Part shown: positions 12,178 through 25,085 of the stretch, in pieces
Layout of the letters: every line of letters starts with the position of its first letter
How positions within the stretch are numbered: position 1 is the stretch's first letter
Source of the DNA: Vicugna pacos
Taxonomy: Eukaryota; Chordata; Mammalia; Artiodactyla; Camelidae
Direction of reading: 5' to 3'
NCBI RefSeq assembly: GCF_048564905.1
Contig: NC_132989.1
Location: 103,456,257-103,520,256, forward strand
Length of the DNA: 64,000 nt
Program-made: the position numbers and the translations under genes
Notes under the pieces: model-generated
The model's input: only the letters and a program-made list of their open reading frames with translations
What the model was told of the DNA's origin: nothing
Database searches by the model: none

Positions 12178-12408
12178 ATGACAATATATCAATTTTTGCT
12201 ACTGTTTCTACTCTGGGTATGCCTGCCACATTTCTGTTCTCCAGAGATAATGTTCAGAAGGACTCCTGTGCCCCAGAAAAGAATTTTAGGTGCACGCATA
12301 CCTAGAAGTGATGGCAAAATTCTGCATCGTCAAAAACGTGGTTGGATGTGGAATCAGTTTTTCTTACTGGAGGAATATACAGGATCTGATTATCAATACG
12401 TAGGCAAG
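12178..12408 (+). CDS. CDH10: cadherin-10, first coding exon (residues 1-77)
   Basis: Cadherin-10 is a type II classical cadherin, a single-pass membrane protein that makes calcium-dependent homophilic contacts, mainly between neurons. Residues 1-22 form a signal peptide (hydrophobic run [11 protein letters not shown]). Residues 23-54 are a short prodomain ending in the furin site RQKR (51-54). The mature chain begins [15 protein letters not shown]. Trp at mature positions 2 and 4 is the type II signature, where both tryptophans swap into the partner's EC1 domain. The exon ends at YVGK with AAG|GTAAGT, phase 0, as expected for this family. From memory, the peptide is nearly identical to human CDH10 and differs more from CDH6, CDH9 and CDH12, so the paralogue call is fairly firm. 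The listed frame runs four codons past the donor into the intron (to 12423). The remaining EC1-EC5, transmembrane and catenin-binding parts lie beyond this window. Confidence 0.93.
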
Positions 12409-12423
12409 GTAAGTCTGTATTGA

Positions 12424-15120
12424 AATGGCTAATATTTACATTGTTTTTTTGTACATCTCAGTAAAGAAAATTTGAAGCTTGTCAACACTGCCATTCTTTC
12501 AAATTTGACTCTCTAAATATACCTAAAGCAAGTTTTGCTTATGGAATACAAATTATAATTTGAAAAACTGTGTAATGTATATAACATGATAAATGTAAGA
12601 ATTCATTGACTAGAATTAATTCTGCCTACTACCTCATGGGTTAAAGAGGTACTAAAAATTGCAGTTTCAGAATCTGTAGTTAGAAATCAATGATGGTGAG
12701 AAAATTATATGTCAATTTAGTCATTTAAAGTGATAATGCATGCATATAATACACACACATATATGTATATTTGGCATTGCTGTCGACTTTTGTGAGGAAG
12801 GAAAGATATATTTAAAAATTGTTTAATATTCTATAGAATGAGAAAGCAAATGTCATTAAAAATATGACCTAAGGCCAAACTAATGCTTATTTATAGGAAA
12901 ACTTATTCCAGATATGAATGTTACTTATTTTTCTGGGTACATTTATATAAAGGAAAAATATACGGGAAGACAAGCAGGTAGGAGTTGTTTCCTTATTGCA
13001 ATACGACGATATGAGGAGATTGCACGCTGTTGAGTTGTAAAAGTTAGTGAGGAAGTTGAGTTGTCATTGGGAGTGGAAGGAGAAATGTGACATAAGAGTA
13101 AGGATGACTACTTTTATACACTAGATTTTATTAATTTCCAGTTCTCTTTCTTGGCACTATCTGAATCTAATCAAAATTAGGTAATGTCTTAAGAAAATTC
13201 ATTTAAATAGTCAGTGTCATTATTTTTACAGATAGGTTATGAAAATATGTCAAAGAAAAAAGAAAAGTTAAGCATACTCACCAAAGGGAAGCAGGTGTTC
13301 ATTTATCAATGTTAACACTATAAAATTATGATAGATCCACTATTGCATTGGTGACTTTGACATCAACCTAAACTTTAATAGCTTCACTCACAAAATTAAA
13401 ATTCTGCTTGAAGTTTTTGTCTTCTAAAAAGAACTGTTTTTGAAAAAATATATGTTCATTGATTTAAAAAAAACACTTTGATATATTTTTTCATGTTCCA
13501 ATTATTTCAGTCCTTTTAAATGTCTGGCACTATGAGAAAGATGACATTAAAGGTTAAATGTCATATTGACTAGAAGGAGAAGAAAAAGAAACAGCAACCT
13601 AAACAACTTTACCAGAAGGTGCACGGTAGTGGACTTATTACAGGTGTCATCTGACTGAAAGCCTGAAGTCAGACGTTAAGGGAGATTTTATGGTTGCTGC
13701 AAGAGCCAACTTTCAGCTTCTGAAACCAACCACATGAAATATATAACAGAAATCTGGACCATAGAAATATAAATAATTTCCTTGAGTTCTTCTTGGACAT
13801 AGTGATTATTTGTTAACTTGCATACATTTTCCTTCATCTAGTCCTTAATGAGGATTAAATTAATGTTAATAAATTGAATTATCATTACATTATGAACTCT
13901 TTTGATAGAGTCAAGCTACTTCTTATGGACTTTCTTCTCTCCCCAAAGAATATCAATAACTTGAAACCAAGAACATAACTTTGTATCTCTATTTCTAGCT
14001 CTTATAGTAGATTTTAAAATTCAGTGGATTAAATGAAGCTGAGTTGTATTGAATTGAATTCTCAGAGTCATCTGATACCTCTTGGCTCCTTGGTAGGGAA
14101 AAATAATAATAAATATCACTATGGAATATTAAAGCTGGTAAATACTTAAGATATATGCATTTTTTATATATAACATTTATTTTATTTTTCCTCACTCTGC
14201 TCTATGAAAGCAAACAAGAAAATTCTTTAATAAGGAAGGGCATAAAGAATTTATGGAATATGTTCACCAGTTTCTTTCTGTAAGTATGTCCTGAACTACC
14301 AGATCAACAGAAATATATTAGATGCTGTAGCTCTGAGTTTACTTCTGGCATACAGAGCATCTATTTTTTAGCTTATATTTAAAGGTCATTTTGTATTTCT
14401 ATCATTTCTTCATGTCAAGACCTGTGAAATAGCTATCTTTAACTTTCCCTTGTTTATTGTACAGTATGTGTATTATTGGCTTATTATTAACTATTTATAT
14501 TGCATTAATTATTTATGTAATTAAAGATCTTATTTTAGATGTAAACATGTAGATTAGCATATGCAAAAAAGGCAATAGGCAATATAGAATATTTTTATAA
14601 ACGTATATCATGATGCATCTAATTTAGGGCTAATATGTATTTTCTTTATGAAATCTAAAAAATTTAAAATTCCCTAGATATTCTTTCCAACATGACTTAT
14701 ACTGAATTTATTACATATTCATCCTTTCTTTCAGATACCTTACTCCCAGTTTTTACTTTCTTTAAAGTAGGCATGTGATACTGATGCTAAGTGACTCAGT
14801 GTCTCTAGGTTAGCTTAGATGCAGGAGTAACACATGTCCCAATTACTAGACATATGGGAAGACAGTGATAGACACTCCACTGTTGACGAAAATGCACTGG
14901 AAGCTCAGAATCAGGGCTGGTGGCTGAGGACCAGACTAGAAAGCACATACTTGAAGAGGGAGAACATTTTTAAATACCAGATAATTAGCCAACTAAACCC
15001 TACAAAGAATGAATGTCATATAATTTCTCAGGTAAAAACCCATTACTGCTTAAAGGGATATGGCAAAGGGAAGAAAACCCTGATTTCTCATTGTGTTAAA
15101 GCAGAGGAAAGCTTAGGAAA
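12424..15120. other. CDH10: unassigned intronic sequence
   Basis: AT-rich, with no repeat I can name and no coding pattern. The open frames at 13995-14195 (-) and 14834-15127 (+) match no family and look like chance. Confidence 0.4.
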
Positions 15121-15127
15121 AGCATAA

Positions 15128-15250
15128 AACTGCCGGTCAGAAGACCTAGGATGGAACCCTGTTTCCGCCACTATTTTTCTCTCAGTGGTTAAATCAATTA
15201 ACTTCTCCTGGCCTTCATTTTCTCATCTATAGTATTGATCTTGTCAATGG
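15128..15250 (+). repeat. MIR SINE
   Basis: The order GGTCAGAAGACCTAGGATGGAA, CCGCCACTATTTTTC, AAATCAATTAACTTCTCCTGGCC, then TTTTCTCATCTATAGTATTG follows the MIR core as I recall it. An old tRNA-derived SINE shared by mammals. Confidence 0.7.
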
Positions 15251-16885
15251 TTTTATATATTTACACATAGATACATATTTATATGTTTAATGTACATTAT
15301 ATATTTAAATTTTATTTATTTTAATATGATTACCTTATAAATGTGACATATATGAACACTTAAAAACCCACTTTAAAAAAAAGAACAAGAAATAAAGAGA
15401 GAGAGAAAAAGAGAAAGAAAGTCAGTGGCTGAATTGCCACTGCCATGACTATTATTAAGAAACCAGCTAAGCAGTGATGCACTCAAAGCATTTCTTTGTT
15501 CAGCTCCCAATGAACAAAAAACACTTTCCTCTAAATTATTCAACTAAATATATTCCAAACCAAAGTATATTTGGTGTAAATTCTTTTTTTCTTTTCAGTG
15601 AGATAATCACACTGAAGTATCCTATGCAGGATAATGCCTGCTACCTTTTCTTTACCTTCCAAAGCAAGGGATTTAAAACCTGAACTTCAAGTATGTACTT
15701 TTGTCCTATGTTGCTTTCGAATCTCAGCCTTCTATAAACATTTTAAAATTTCCCAGGGTAATATTTGAGAAACACTGTGATTGTAAACTATTTTTGTTAG
15801 TTTAATGTCTTTTTACATGTAGCTTATCACAAGTTCTCATTGCCTGATTCAGTCACCCTAGATAATTTCTGGAATTCCAAATATTCAAACAAATAATGAC
15901 ATTAAACTAGATAGTCTTGAATTCACTTTTAGCTGTGACAAGCATATAGTTCTGAGTGAATTACTAATTTTATTTACTGTACAAACTTTGCTCTTTATAT
16001 AATAATTATTCTCAAGTGGAGAAAAACATGTTAACAATAGATTTTTAATCAAAACCAGAGATTGAGAAAAATTCCAAAACATCAAAAAATTAATAACATA
16101 GTTGGTCAATGATAAACCTGATCAGCATAGTAAAATAATTAACCATTTGAAGTAAAAACATATTAGTAATTTTTAGAAAGTAATCAGGGCAACTGTGTCT
16201 ATCTTCTTGATATAATGAAAACATAGTGTCCACAGTTATGAAAGAGATTCTTGGGGCCACCAGGCCATTTAGACCTAGTGGTACCTCACTGATACCATTC
16301 TTCTCTAAATGCAGAATACATTTGTCACATATGTTCTTAAATTGGTGTTTGTAAATCTTGTTGAGTTCTCAGTTGTCTAGCATTCTTGAAAAACCGAAAC
16401 CATGTTTAATTGTTTCTTAATTTTATATCCCTTTTCCTGAAGAAATGATGGCTTCAAAGAGCTAGAGCAATAATGCTGCACTCTATTTTAGGAGAGTAAA
16501 AAGACCACAGGTATTTACTGTTCTTCTGTCCTCAGATGATAACCTAGTTCACTTTCTACCAAGAGATACATGGTTCCCTGTAGTCTGCCATGGCTTTGTC
16601 TTCCCATAGTTTATAACCCAGTATAAACATCCTCCTTTCTGAGTAGCCAATGGAAACTTTCTCCCCGGAACCAACTGCTTTTATTTGCACAAGCATCTTT
16701 CTAGTCACTTGAATTTTCAGCATTTCAGTTCACTTTTAAGTATTTCAATTTCTTCCTCTAACCTGTCCCACACTGAAAATGATGGAAGCCATGCATTTTG
16801 CTAGTTCATCTCAACTCTGTACCTTTAGTACTGCCTTATTTACCCACATGTCCCCTCAATGGGCATGATGAGTTCAAAATTCCCT
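15251..16885. other. CDH10: unassigned intronic sequence
   Basis: A short purine-rich GA patch lies at about 15394-15421. No gene is recognised. The two listed open frames (15474-15683 + and 15885-16109 -) have no recognisable content. Confidence 0.35.
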
Positions 16886-16889
16886 ACAT

Positions 16890-17090
16890 CAGTATTTCTA
16901 ACTGGGGAGTTATTTTGTCATTCAGGGGAAGTTCATCCATGTTTGGAGACATTTTTGGTTTTCACAACTGATTAGGGGAGATGCTACTGGCATCTAGTTG
17001 TCAAAGGCCAGGGATGCTGCTAAAATCCTACCATGCATAGGACAGACCCCCAGTCCTAAATGTCAATAGTGTTGAGACTGAGAAATCCTG
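16890..17090 (+). mobile_element. MER20-like hAT-Charlie relic
   Basis: The sequence starts CAGTATTTCTAACTGGGGAG, contains GGAGACATTTTTGGTT and GCTACTGGCATCTAGTTG, then GGATGCTGCTAAAATCCTACCATGCA, and ends TGAGAAATCCTG. This is MER20 in order and nearly full length (about 201 bp). I could not confirm a clean 8-bp target duplication. MER20 copies are known as a source of regulatory sites in placental mammals; nothing here shows such a role. Confidence 0.85.
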
Positions 17091-18395
17091 TCCTCAACCT
17101 CCTTAGTTTGCCAGAGCCTTTTACATTTTCCTTAACAGCTCAGTCCTTACTTTACTGCTTTCTGGGTTCTTGCTTCTGAATATGCTCTCAACTATAATCA
17201 TGTTTCTTTTCTTTGGAATTGCTGTCAGAATTTGCTTTTCCTAACTTGAATTTCTTTCAAAACCTGCTCTCCTATTCATATTCTGTCTAATCCTTAAAGC
17301 ATATATTTGACTCCAGTCTCTTGATCATTCTTTTCTGTAGACTTGTGGGCTCCACACACCCACCATAAGTGAATTATTTATTCATCCTTTGAACAAATAT
17401 CTAGAAGACCTTCTACCACTCAGGTACTATGCTGGTGTTAAGCATAGTGGTGAAAATATAATTTCTCTACTCACAAAGTGTCTACCTTTAAGAGAAGGAG
17501 AAAGTAATAAATAAGGATAACAGGAAGTTATGAGGCTCTTTTTGTATTATATACAACAGAGGCCCCCAAAGTCAAGAACAAAACAGTAAGTGTGAAATAT
17601 TCCCATGTTCGATTTCTGCAGTATTTGTAAGTAAGGTGGAAATGAAATAGTTTTGGGATTTGTGTTACATGGATCTGTGTTATTAAATGTTGGGACTGGA
17701 GAGTCAAGGTATATACTTTTATTTTTTATTTATCAGTTTATTTCTTTGGAAGAGGTTTTTGACGTGCAATACTTTATAATGAAGTAAGCATTGGAAAGTT
17801 CTAGAAGAGACATCTCCCAGAAACTGAAAAAATGTTATTCATAAGAGAATAATGCAACATTAAACATTAACGAAGTCTGGAAATACCAGTTGTGCCCACT
17901 GTATTAGATCGTATGCGTTTTGCCCTTAAAAATTTGGGTACAATCAAGTCAAACCTGGTTGCAGCACGGGAAGGAGTAGTTAGAACCAGGATGGAGAGAA
18001 GACGCTGTCTTCTTAGGGGGAAGCAGATCTCAAGTGAGCACGTGGAAGAACTTTATATTATATGAGAGTTCTGAGAGTTGGAAACACTCTCCTGAATATT
18101 TTAAAAACTATAATGCTGAGACTAAAAACTCCCAGGTGACTTTTTTTTTTATACAAACATGATAAAGAGAACCTACATAAAACACACACACAGACACATT
18201 TAGCTGTTCAATACACATAGACCTGCTTTAGTGGTGCGATGGGAGCAGGCAGGCTCTTGGTATACAATTGTTTTCCATTCGAACCCTATTAATGACAACT
18301 ATAAAAGCTTTGGGCACAAGACAAATTAATATGTTAGATGATTTTAGTTAGAAAAAGTCCTGGAAGAAAATAAATCAGGATGATTTGATAGACAT
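17091..18395. other. CDH10: unassigned sequence with a weak ancient repeat piece
   Basis: About 17370-17520 resembles the beginning of the same ancient repeat as at 10715 (TTATTCATCCTTTGAACAAATAT, then GGTACTATGCTGGTGTTAAGCA). The rest is unassigned. Confidence 0.4.
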
Positions 18396-18410
18396 TGGCA
18401 GAAAATCTTT

Positions 18411-18560
18411 CCTAATGTTTTTAAATTTTTTTTTTTAGTTTGTTTTTGTGGGGAGGTTATTAGGTTTATTTATTTATTTTTAATGGAGGTCCTGGAGATT
18501 GAACCTAGGACTTAATGCATGCTAGGCATGCACTCTACCACTGAGCTATACCTTGCCCCT
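18411..18560 (-). mobile_element. camelid tRNA-derived SINE (Vic-1 type)
   Basis: On the minus strand the element starts AGGGGCAAGGTATAGCTCAG and continues GTGGTAGAGTGCATGCCTAG, a tRNA-like head with A box (TAGCTCAGTGG) and B box (GGTTCAATCTC). The tail AATAAATAAATAAACCTAAT runs into an A-rich end, seen as T-runs near 18416-18440 on the plus strand. This matches my recollection of Vic-1, a SINE specific to camelids, and is the strongest clue to the organism. The flanks AGAAAATCTTT (18400-18410) and AGAAAATCCTTT (18562-18573) look like a diverged target duplication. It is the only clear copy in the window. Confidence 0.85.
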
Positions 18561-18579
18561 GAGAAAATCCTTTAGATTT

Positions 18580-21500
18580 AATGATTATAAAGACCTTCCT
18601 GATGAGGAGACGTTTGGACTTTTTGGATGAATATAGACATATTTTTCTGATAACAACTACACAAAAAAGGTGAACCTAATTTAGAGTTTATAAAGATTTT
18701 TCATACAAATTCTCAAGCAAGAGGTAATAAAAGCGTTTTTATATAGAGTTATGTCCTACCAGAACTCTGATGATATTTTCCAGGGAGACCACCTCTTGGT
18801 TATTAACTCTCAAAATGCATACAACATCTATGTCTCTCAATATTTCCATCAGAAGTTATATAGAAAAACATATGCTTACATCCTCAAAGCTCGCTCTAAC
18901 ACTTGAACAAAGCAGTATTTAAGATCCTGAGTTGCAGTCCAGGTACACTTGATGCTTTGAAACCATCTATAGATAGTTTAATAACAGAGGCTTTCAAAAA
19001 GAATGTGCATCTAAGATTTTGTAAGCACTCTGGGAAGCCATGCTAATTTCACATTAACCTTTAAATGATCAGGTAACACTGGCTTAAACACTGTATATAC
19101 TGACATTACAGCATGTTATTCGTATTTAGAGATTTTACTGTGTTTTAGTTACTTTTATAGTAAACTGGTTTTGAATATGGGTTTAATGTGTAAGCATTAT
19201 ATTTATTTCCCATTTAAAATAATGGGAATAGACTCCTTGTTAGCATTTTAAGCAAAATGTCAAATGTTGAATATTTGGAAAAAAAAGATATGGGACCCCC
19301 TTATATATAAATAACAGCCACAATTACTCTTTTACTTAAAAGTCCTTACTAGTAGTAGTGATAAGGTATGTTTAATAAACTCTTCTATGAAGTTATTTAT
19401 ATAACATGATATCAAATATCAAGATTATTCATGTATAAATGTGAGAAGATCACTTTACAACCATCCCAAAACCATACACTCACAGCAGTTACACGCATGT
19501 ACACACTCCATTCCCCTCACTGTACTACAGTGACTTGTGGGCACTCCCCCCTCCCACTCTTCTTTTTTACCCCTTGAATTAGTAACCCAGAGATTCAATG
19601 TTTTCATCTTTTCTTTCTCACCACTGTCTTATTTCTGTATATGCCTGTCTTGTATTCACCATTTTATAACCCCCTCATGCAGAAGTTCTTTTATCTCTTT
19701 TTCTTGTTGCTTCAGTTTTTCACATAACATCTTTTAAAATCTACCTCCCTAGGTTATGTCCCTTGAATTTATTTTTATTGCAGTATGTTTTTGATAAGAG
19801 ATAATTATGGATTTATTTTCTAAAAATATTATTTCTTTGGTTTTAGGCCAATGAATTTATAAGGACTAGTAATAGTTGGTAGTAGATGGCAGGACTTTGA
19901 TCATAATAATAGACTACTAATAATAAAAAGTAACTCAAAAATTTTTCTATGCCAAATAAACTTCTAAAAACTTTATCTCTTATTTAAAAATAATAACACT
20001 CAAATAAAAATTTTAAATCTACCATTTAACCCATTATTTTTAAAATATAGAACTTTTAAGAAATATAATCTTAGAATGAAGATTATGTGAAAATTAAGAC
20101 TGTTGGCAAAAGCTGGGGAGAAATCTCTGTGAATGAAAAATAACTTGATACCTCACATTAATTTGCTCTTCAAAAAGCATCTCGGTATAATTCATCAGTT
20201 ACAGGTGCGCATGTAATGGCCATGAAGCGTGGGGAATTATTATTATGGTATTATGAATTTCTACCGAAGCCCTCTCATTTTCTTTCTTGGAGACAATATA
20301 CAATTATATATTCAATTAAATATCATCCCCATTGTTCTGAAGAATAATGTTCCTTTCCAGAAAGAAAATGAAAAAGTGAGCTGTATGCTATTGTGTTTGC
20401 AAGGCAGTGACTCATACTTAGAAAACGTTCATATATTCAAATTCTCAGTTGCTTCTTATGAAAGCGTGAATAGAAAAGGAGGGAGCACTTTAATAAATTT
20501 TCTCAAGTGAATTCTTAAATATTATAAAGCATAATATAGTTAAACTTCTGTATTCATTTTATTGAAGAATATTATTTAATCTTAAATTTTTATTATCATC
20601 ATTTTTATTACTGTGTTGGTAACTGGGTGGCTGCATTTCATAGCTCCTGGTAATTGTAATTAAAAGTTAAAATAAAGAACAGCATGGAAGCTTCCAGGTA
20701 GATGACTAAGTTTAGAAAAGGGCACAGTAATTTTGTTGGGATATAATATAGAAACCTTTGGTTCTCTCCCAAGTACCTTAATTCTAAGGAGACAATACTT
20801 AACAATAGGCAAAGCACTTTATGCAAATATCAGATCCTCTCTTTAGTAAAATTCTTTTACCCACCCCACTTTTAAAACTGTACCTGATACATTTATAGAT
20901 TACATTAAATATAGAATTTTAAGTGAAGATGTTAAATCTCAGCCCAGGATTAATGTTCTTCTACCAAGTAAGAAATTGAGCTGTGAGAATATGTGCTAAT
21001 ATAGCCATTTTTATAAAGGAACATTTTGCATTTTGGCTGACATTTGGCTTAAATTCTGCCAGTGACCTTCTCTGTTCTGTGTTGTGTCTTCCAAATAGCC
21101 CACAAGAACTCCAAGACCACTGAAGTTTTCAGTTTTCCTTGATACCTATGCTGTCACTGTGTACAAACCAGCATCATAAGCTTAGCCCCAAATCTAGTTT
21201 GTGTGAGTTTGGTTATCATGAATTCAACAGATCAGAGGGATTGAGCTGTGAATTATGAATGGATCGAGTGCATGAATTTATGATATTTGAGCTTCTGAAG
21301 GGAAATAATAAAGAGATAAAGCAAAGATCAAAGACATGAGCTTTGATGATAAGTCAAGTAGCACAGAGTACAAGTAGAGAGCATCCAAGGAGAAATAGAG
21401 AAGGGAGGAGAGGGGAAGCGTAGGACTATGATGGAGGCCAACAAGAAACAGACTCCAAAGAATTGATGACTAATCGTGCTGAGTGATGTAAACTCATCAA

Positions 21501-21995
21501 GGAGAGAGGTGTAGCAATTTGGAGATCAGTGGGGACCAAGGACAGAGCCATTCCAATTATCTGAAGTAAATGGAAGTCAGATAGCTTTGGTTTAGCCTGG
21601 AAGGAAGTAACGCATCAGTTTCTCATAGGCATATTATCAGTAAGATAAAACAAGTGAAGAGAGGTAGCTTGAAATGATGAATAGTAATAGGATATTGTGA
21701 TACGAACAGAAAGAGAGGATGTAAATGGATACAATTTTGTTAAAAATTAGAATTAAAAATATCTCTATTAAACTAACAGCCAGCATCACACACAATCACT
21801 AACCAGAAAAGGTATTCTCATTTAAATCATCAACAGGAGCAATACAATTTAAAAAAAAAAAAACACCCTTTTCACCACTAACATTTGACACACTTCTGGA
21901 AGCAAAATAACAGTGTAAAAAAAAATCACATCTAGTTTCATGTGAGAATCAAATGAGATATATAATATTTTGAAACATCCTGACATATCCTTGAT
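18580..21995. other. CDH10: unassigned intronic sequence
   Basis: AT-rich and without recognised genes. A purine-rich stretch at about 21300-21730 reads like a degenerate piece of the ancient repeat described at 10715 and 24195, but I cannot fix its ends. Confidence 0.35.
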
Positions 21996-21999
21996 AATG

Positions 22000-22190
22000 A
22001 TACTTCTAAAATTTATTTCATTATTACTTAATAGTCCAACAATCTCATAAGGTAGTTTTTAAAAAAAAAATTATCCCTCATTTACAAGTAAGGAAGATAT
22101 GTCCTTATTGTCTAAATAAATTGTCTAAGGACACCAATCAAAGTAGAGATGGGATTCTAACTTAAAAAGATAATTCCAGAGTACTGTATA
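22000..22190 (-). repeat. MIR-like SINE relic, reversed
   Basis: The order CAACAATCTCATAAGGTAG, ATTATCCCTCATTTACAAGTAAGG, AATTGTCTAAGGACACC, GTAGAGATGGGATTCTAAC is the reverse of the MIR 3' half and core. Confidence 0.6.
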
Positions 22191-22489
22191 CTAACTAATG
22201 TTATACCTCACTGCACCATTATTAATAAATAATAATAATAATATCATGTCTGTTACCCCAGCAGAGGCAATCATACTCTTGTTTAAGCAGTACAGTAATG
22301 AATATGTTAGCTGACTTCCTTTTCTGAAATGATATCAATATAAAGCTAAAATTGCATAGGTAACAGGGATATTTCTACTACTTCGTAGTGATGTCAAACT
22401 TATTTTTGTAGCTGTTACATGCATATTACTTGATTTGTATATGAAATTAATGACACATGCACTTAGTATAAAATTTAAAAGGTAAAGTA

Positions 22490-23250
22490 GGTTGTATAGT
22501 TCAGACTAGGACTCCTGACGGGATACTTAGGCATCCAGAGTTCTCCTAAGACACAACTGCATTTACCAGTTTTCTTTCATTTTGTTTCTGATTTTTGTAT
22601 ATATGCCAAGAGATATTCTAGAATTATTTAAACAAGTATCTGTGATTTGGTTTTTACATAAATGGTGGTGTAATTTAGGCTATGGTATAAAACGTGGTTT
22701 GTTTATTTTTACTTAAAAATGTAACTTGAGGACATATTCCATTTCAGGACCTAAAGATATGCTTCATTGTTTAAAAATGTTTAGTAGCTGCATGGCATTC
22801 TTTCCAGTGGATATGTCATAATTTGCTTTGTCACTTTCATTTCGAAAGGCATTTAGTTGTTTTTAAAAATTATTTAGTAATTTAATAACATGACATTTTA
22901 TTTCACATCGTGCTGGTATATCTTTAGGAATATGACTGGAAGGGAAATGCTGGTGCGAAGTCTGGAGAAATTTAAAGTTTTCATAGGTATTACTAAATTG
23001 CTCTCCATTGATGTTGTTTGAGTTTGTCCTGCCAAACAGCAAGGAATGAAAGTAACTGTCTCCATAATTCTATCAAATCTCTGTATGATCATCATTTAAC
23101 ATTTTTTAATCCTGTAAATGAAAGCATATTTCTCTTATAAGGGAGAATGCGCGTTTCTTCATGTATTTAAAACATTTTTCATTTCTCTAAGTGTTCATGT
23201 CTTTCACCAATTTTTCTATTAATAAGGTAGTCTTTTTTTGATCCATGAGT
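22490..23250 (-). mobile_element. old L1-type fragment, minus orientation
   Basis: Diverged reversed L1/HAL1-type 3' sequence: TAGCTGCATGGCATTCTTTCC, GGATATGTCATAATTTG, then ATGACTGGAAGGGAAATGCTGG and TAAATTGCTCTCCATTG. The open frame at 22898-23095 is inside it and is not a gene. Confidence 0.65.
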
Positions 23251-23279
23251 TTTCCTGCTTAATCGACCTTTAATTCTTT

Positions 23280-24110
23280 TTTCATTTTCAAATGTAATAC
23301 ACGTTGAAAGTTGAATAAAACACGTGTATACTCTTTAATGAATAAATAAGTCAAGTGGAATGACCTCAACCTGGGTCAAGAAATGGAAAATCGGTAACCC
23401 CTAAGGAACTCTCTCTGTGGGTCTAATAGCAATACCACCATTTCTCCTTTCTAGAGGTGACAGTCAGCTTCATTTTGGGTTAATAATGCCTTGCTTTTCT
23501 TTATAGTTTGAACATCTATGTAGCCAGTTAGAAATGACATACTAGAGTTCGAAATAGTTCATATATTCTTTTCTGTCTTATTTCGCTCAAGTAGGTTTAT
23601 GGAATTAAATCATGTTGTGCAGAGGGTCTCTGTATATGCATATGTTTGGATTTAGTTATACATTCTATCAATAACAGATATATGATATTTTCTTTTCCTC
23701 TCACTTTGGCTATTACTGTCAATGCTTCCACAAACATTTCTGTACATGCACCCTGATGCACATGTACATTGAATAACTTCCGAGTATATAATTAGGAGTA
23801 AAATTGCAGATCTGTAGTGTGTGCCTCACTTTACGTTTTCCAAATATTGCCATTTTACTTTCCTAAGTTTTAACTACTACGAACTCCCACTGGCAGTATA
23901 GGAGAGTTCCTTTCATTCTGCGTTGAGACCTAAGTTTGTTATTTCTGGAAATTTTATTTTTTCAAATCTGATGATTTAATTTGCATTTTCCTAAATAATA
24001 ATGAGCTTTCATTTCTGTGAACAAGGTTTTCAAGTGTTTTATTGATTGTTTCTTTAGGTCATCCACTCTGCTCTTATTGGTTGCTTCATTCCCAAATCCG
24101 CAGTAGGTGT
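23280..24110 (-). mobile_element. old L1-type fragment, minus orientation
   Basis: A second reversed L1 3'-end-like stretch follows: CACTTTGGCTATTACTGTCAATGCTTCC, CCAAATATTGCCATTTTAC, CGAACTCCCACTGGCAGTATAGGAG, and a TTTGCATTTTCCTAAATAATAATGAG block. It covers the same L1 region as the preceding fragment, so it is a separate insertion. Confidence 0.65.
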
Positions 24111-24194
24111 GGAGCATGTGTTATTTTTCAAGCACTCTATCTCTAGGGTCCCAGGTCACATCCTTGAATAAAAGACAACACATCCTGGGTCATG

Positions 24195-25085
24195 AAGCTC
24201 ACATGTTTAGTAGGAAATTAAAAATAAACATAACAAATAGATCACTCTTATGGTATGTAAAATGATGAAGAGTGCTCTCAGAAAAGAAGAGATAAAGAAA
24301 GGTGAGGAATATTGAACGATGGAGCAGAGCAGTGGTGGTGGTCAACACTTCCTCACTTAGAAGTGATATTTGAGCAAAGGATTTCAAGGAAGTGAAAGTG
24401 GAATTTTTTTTTTTTTTTGCTTGAAGAAGAAATGGTTACTTCAGACACTCTAAATGAAAAATGGAGTTTTGAGATTATACAAGTTCAGTAAAGAATTCTA
24501 AACTAGGACCTCTTAAAAGTCATCAGCATTTAGATGGTATTTAAAGTCATGGGACTGTAAGATATCGAGAAAGTGAGTGTAGTAAGAAAAGTGGAAACAG
24601 GGCTGTTTTCAGGGACAAACCCACGTTGAGACATATGTGTTAGGTGGAGGAGGATGTGGGAAGGAGGAAGAAAAGCCAACAGATGCAGCTGAGAATGAAT
24701 ATTCCTTGAGGTGCCAGGAAAACTAAGAGCTGGGGGTGTCTTAGAAGACAGATGAAGAAAATGTTTGGAGAAGAAAGTGTATTAACTGAGTCAAAAGCTG
24801 TTGAGGCAAGTATGTAGAGAGTTTCGACTTGACTACTGACTTTAGTTTCATGGAGATTCTAGGTGAACTTGATGTTTATGTGATATGATGGGTCCAGAAT
24901 TCTTTCTGCAGTGGATTTAATAGGGATGGAGAGAGAGAAATTGGAGCAAGTACACGCAGTCTTGCTGCAGAAAGGAGCAAATGTTTGTAGCACTGTCTGA
25001 TGAGGAGAGTGGGAGTGGGATCAAGGAAAAAATACATTTTTTTCTTGTCTTTCTGCATTGGTAAAAATGCCAATAGAATATTGAA
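24195..25085 (+). repeat. ancient mammal-wide interspersed repeat
   Basis: Phrases such as GAAGTGATATTTGAGCAAAGGATTTCAAGG, CATCAGCATTTAGATGGTATTTAAAGTCATG, AAGAAAGTGTATTAACTGAGTCAAAAGCTG and GAATTCTTTCTGCAG occur in the same order in an old mammalian repeat. It is the same family as the copy at 10715 and in the same orientation. A T-run at 24406-24419 interrupts it. The listed open frames here are repeat-internal. Confidence 0.6.
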
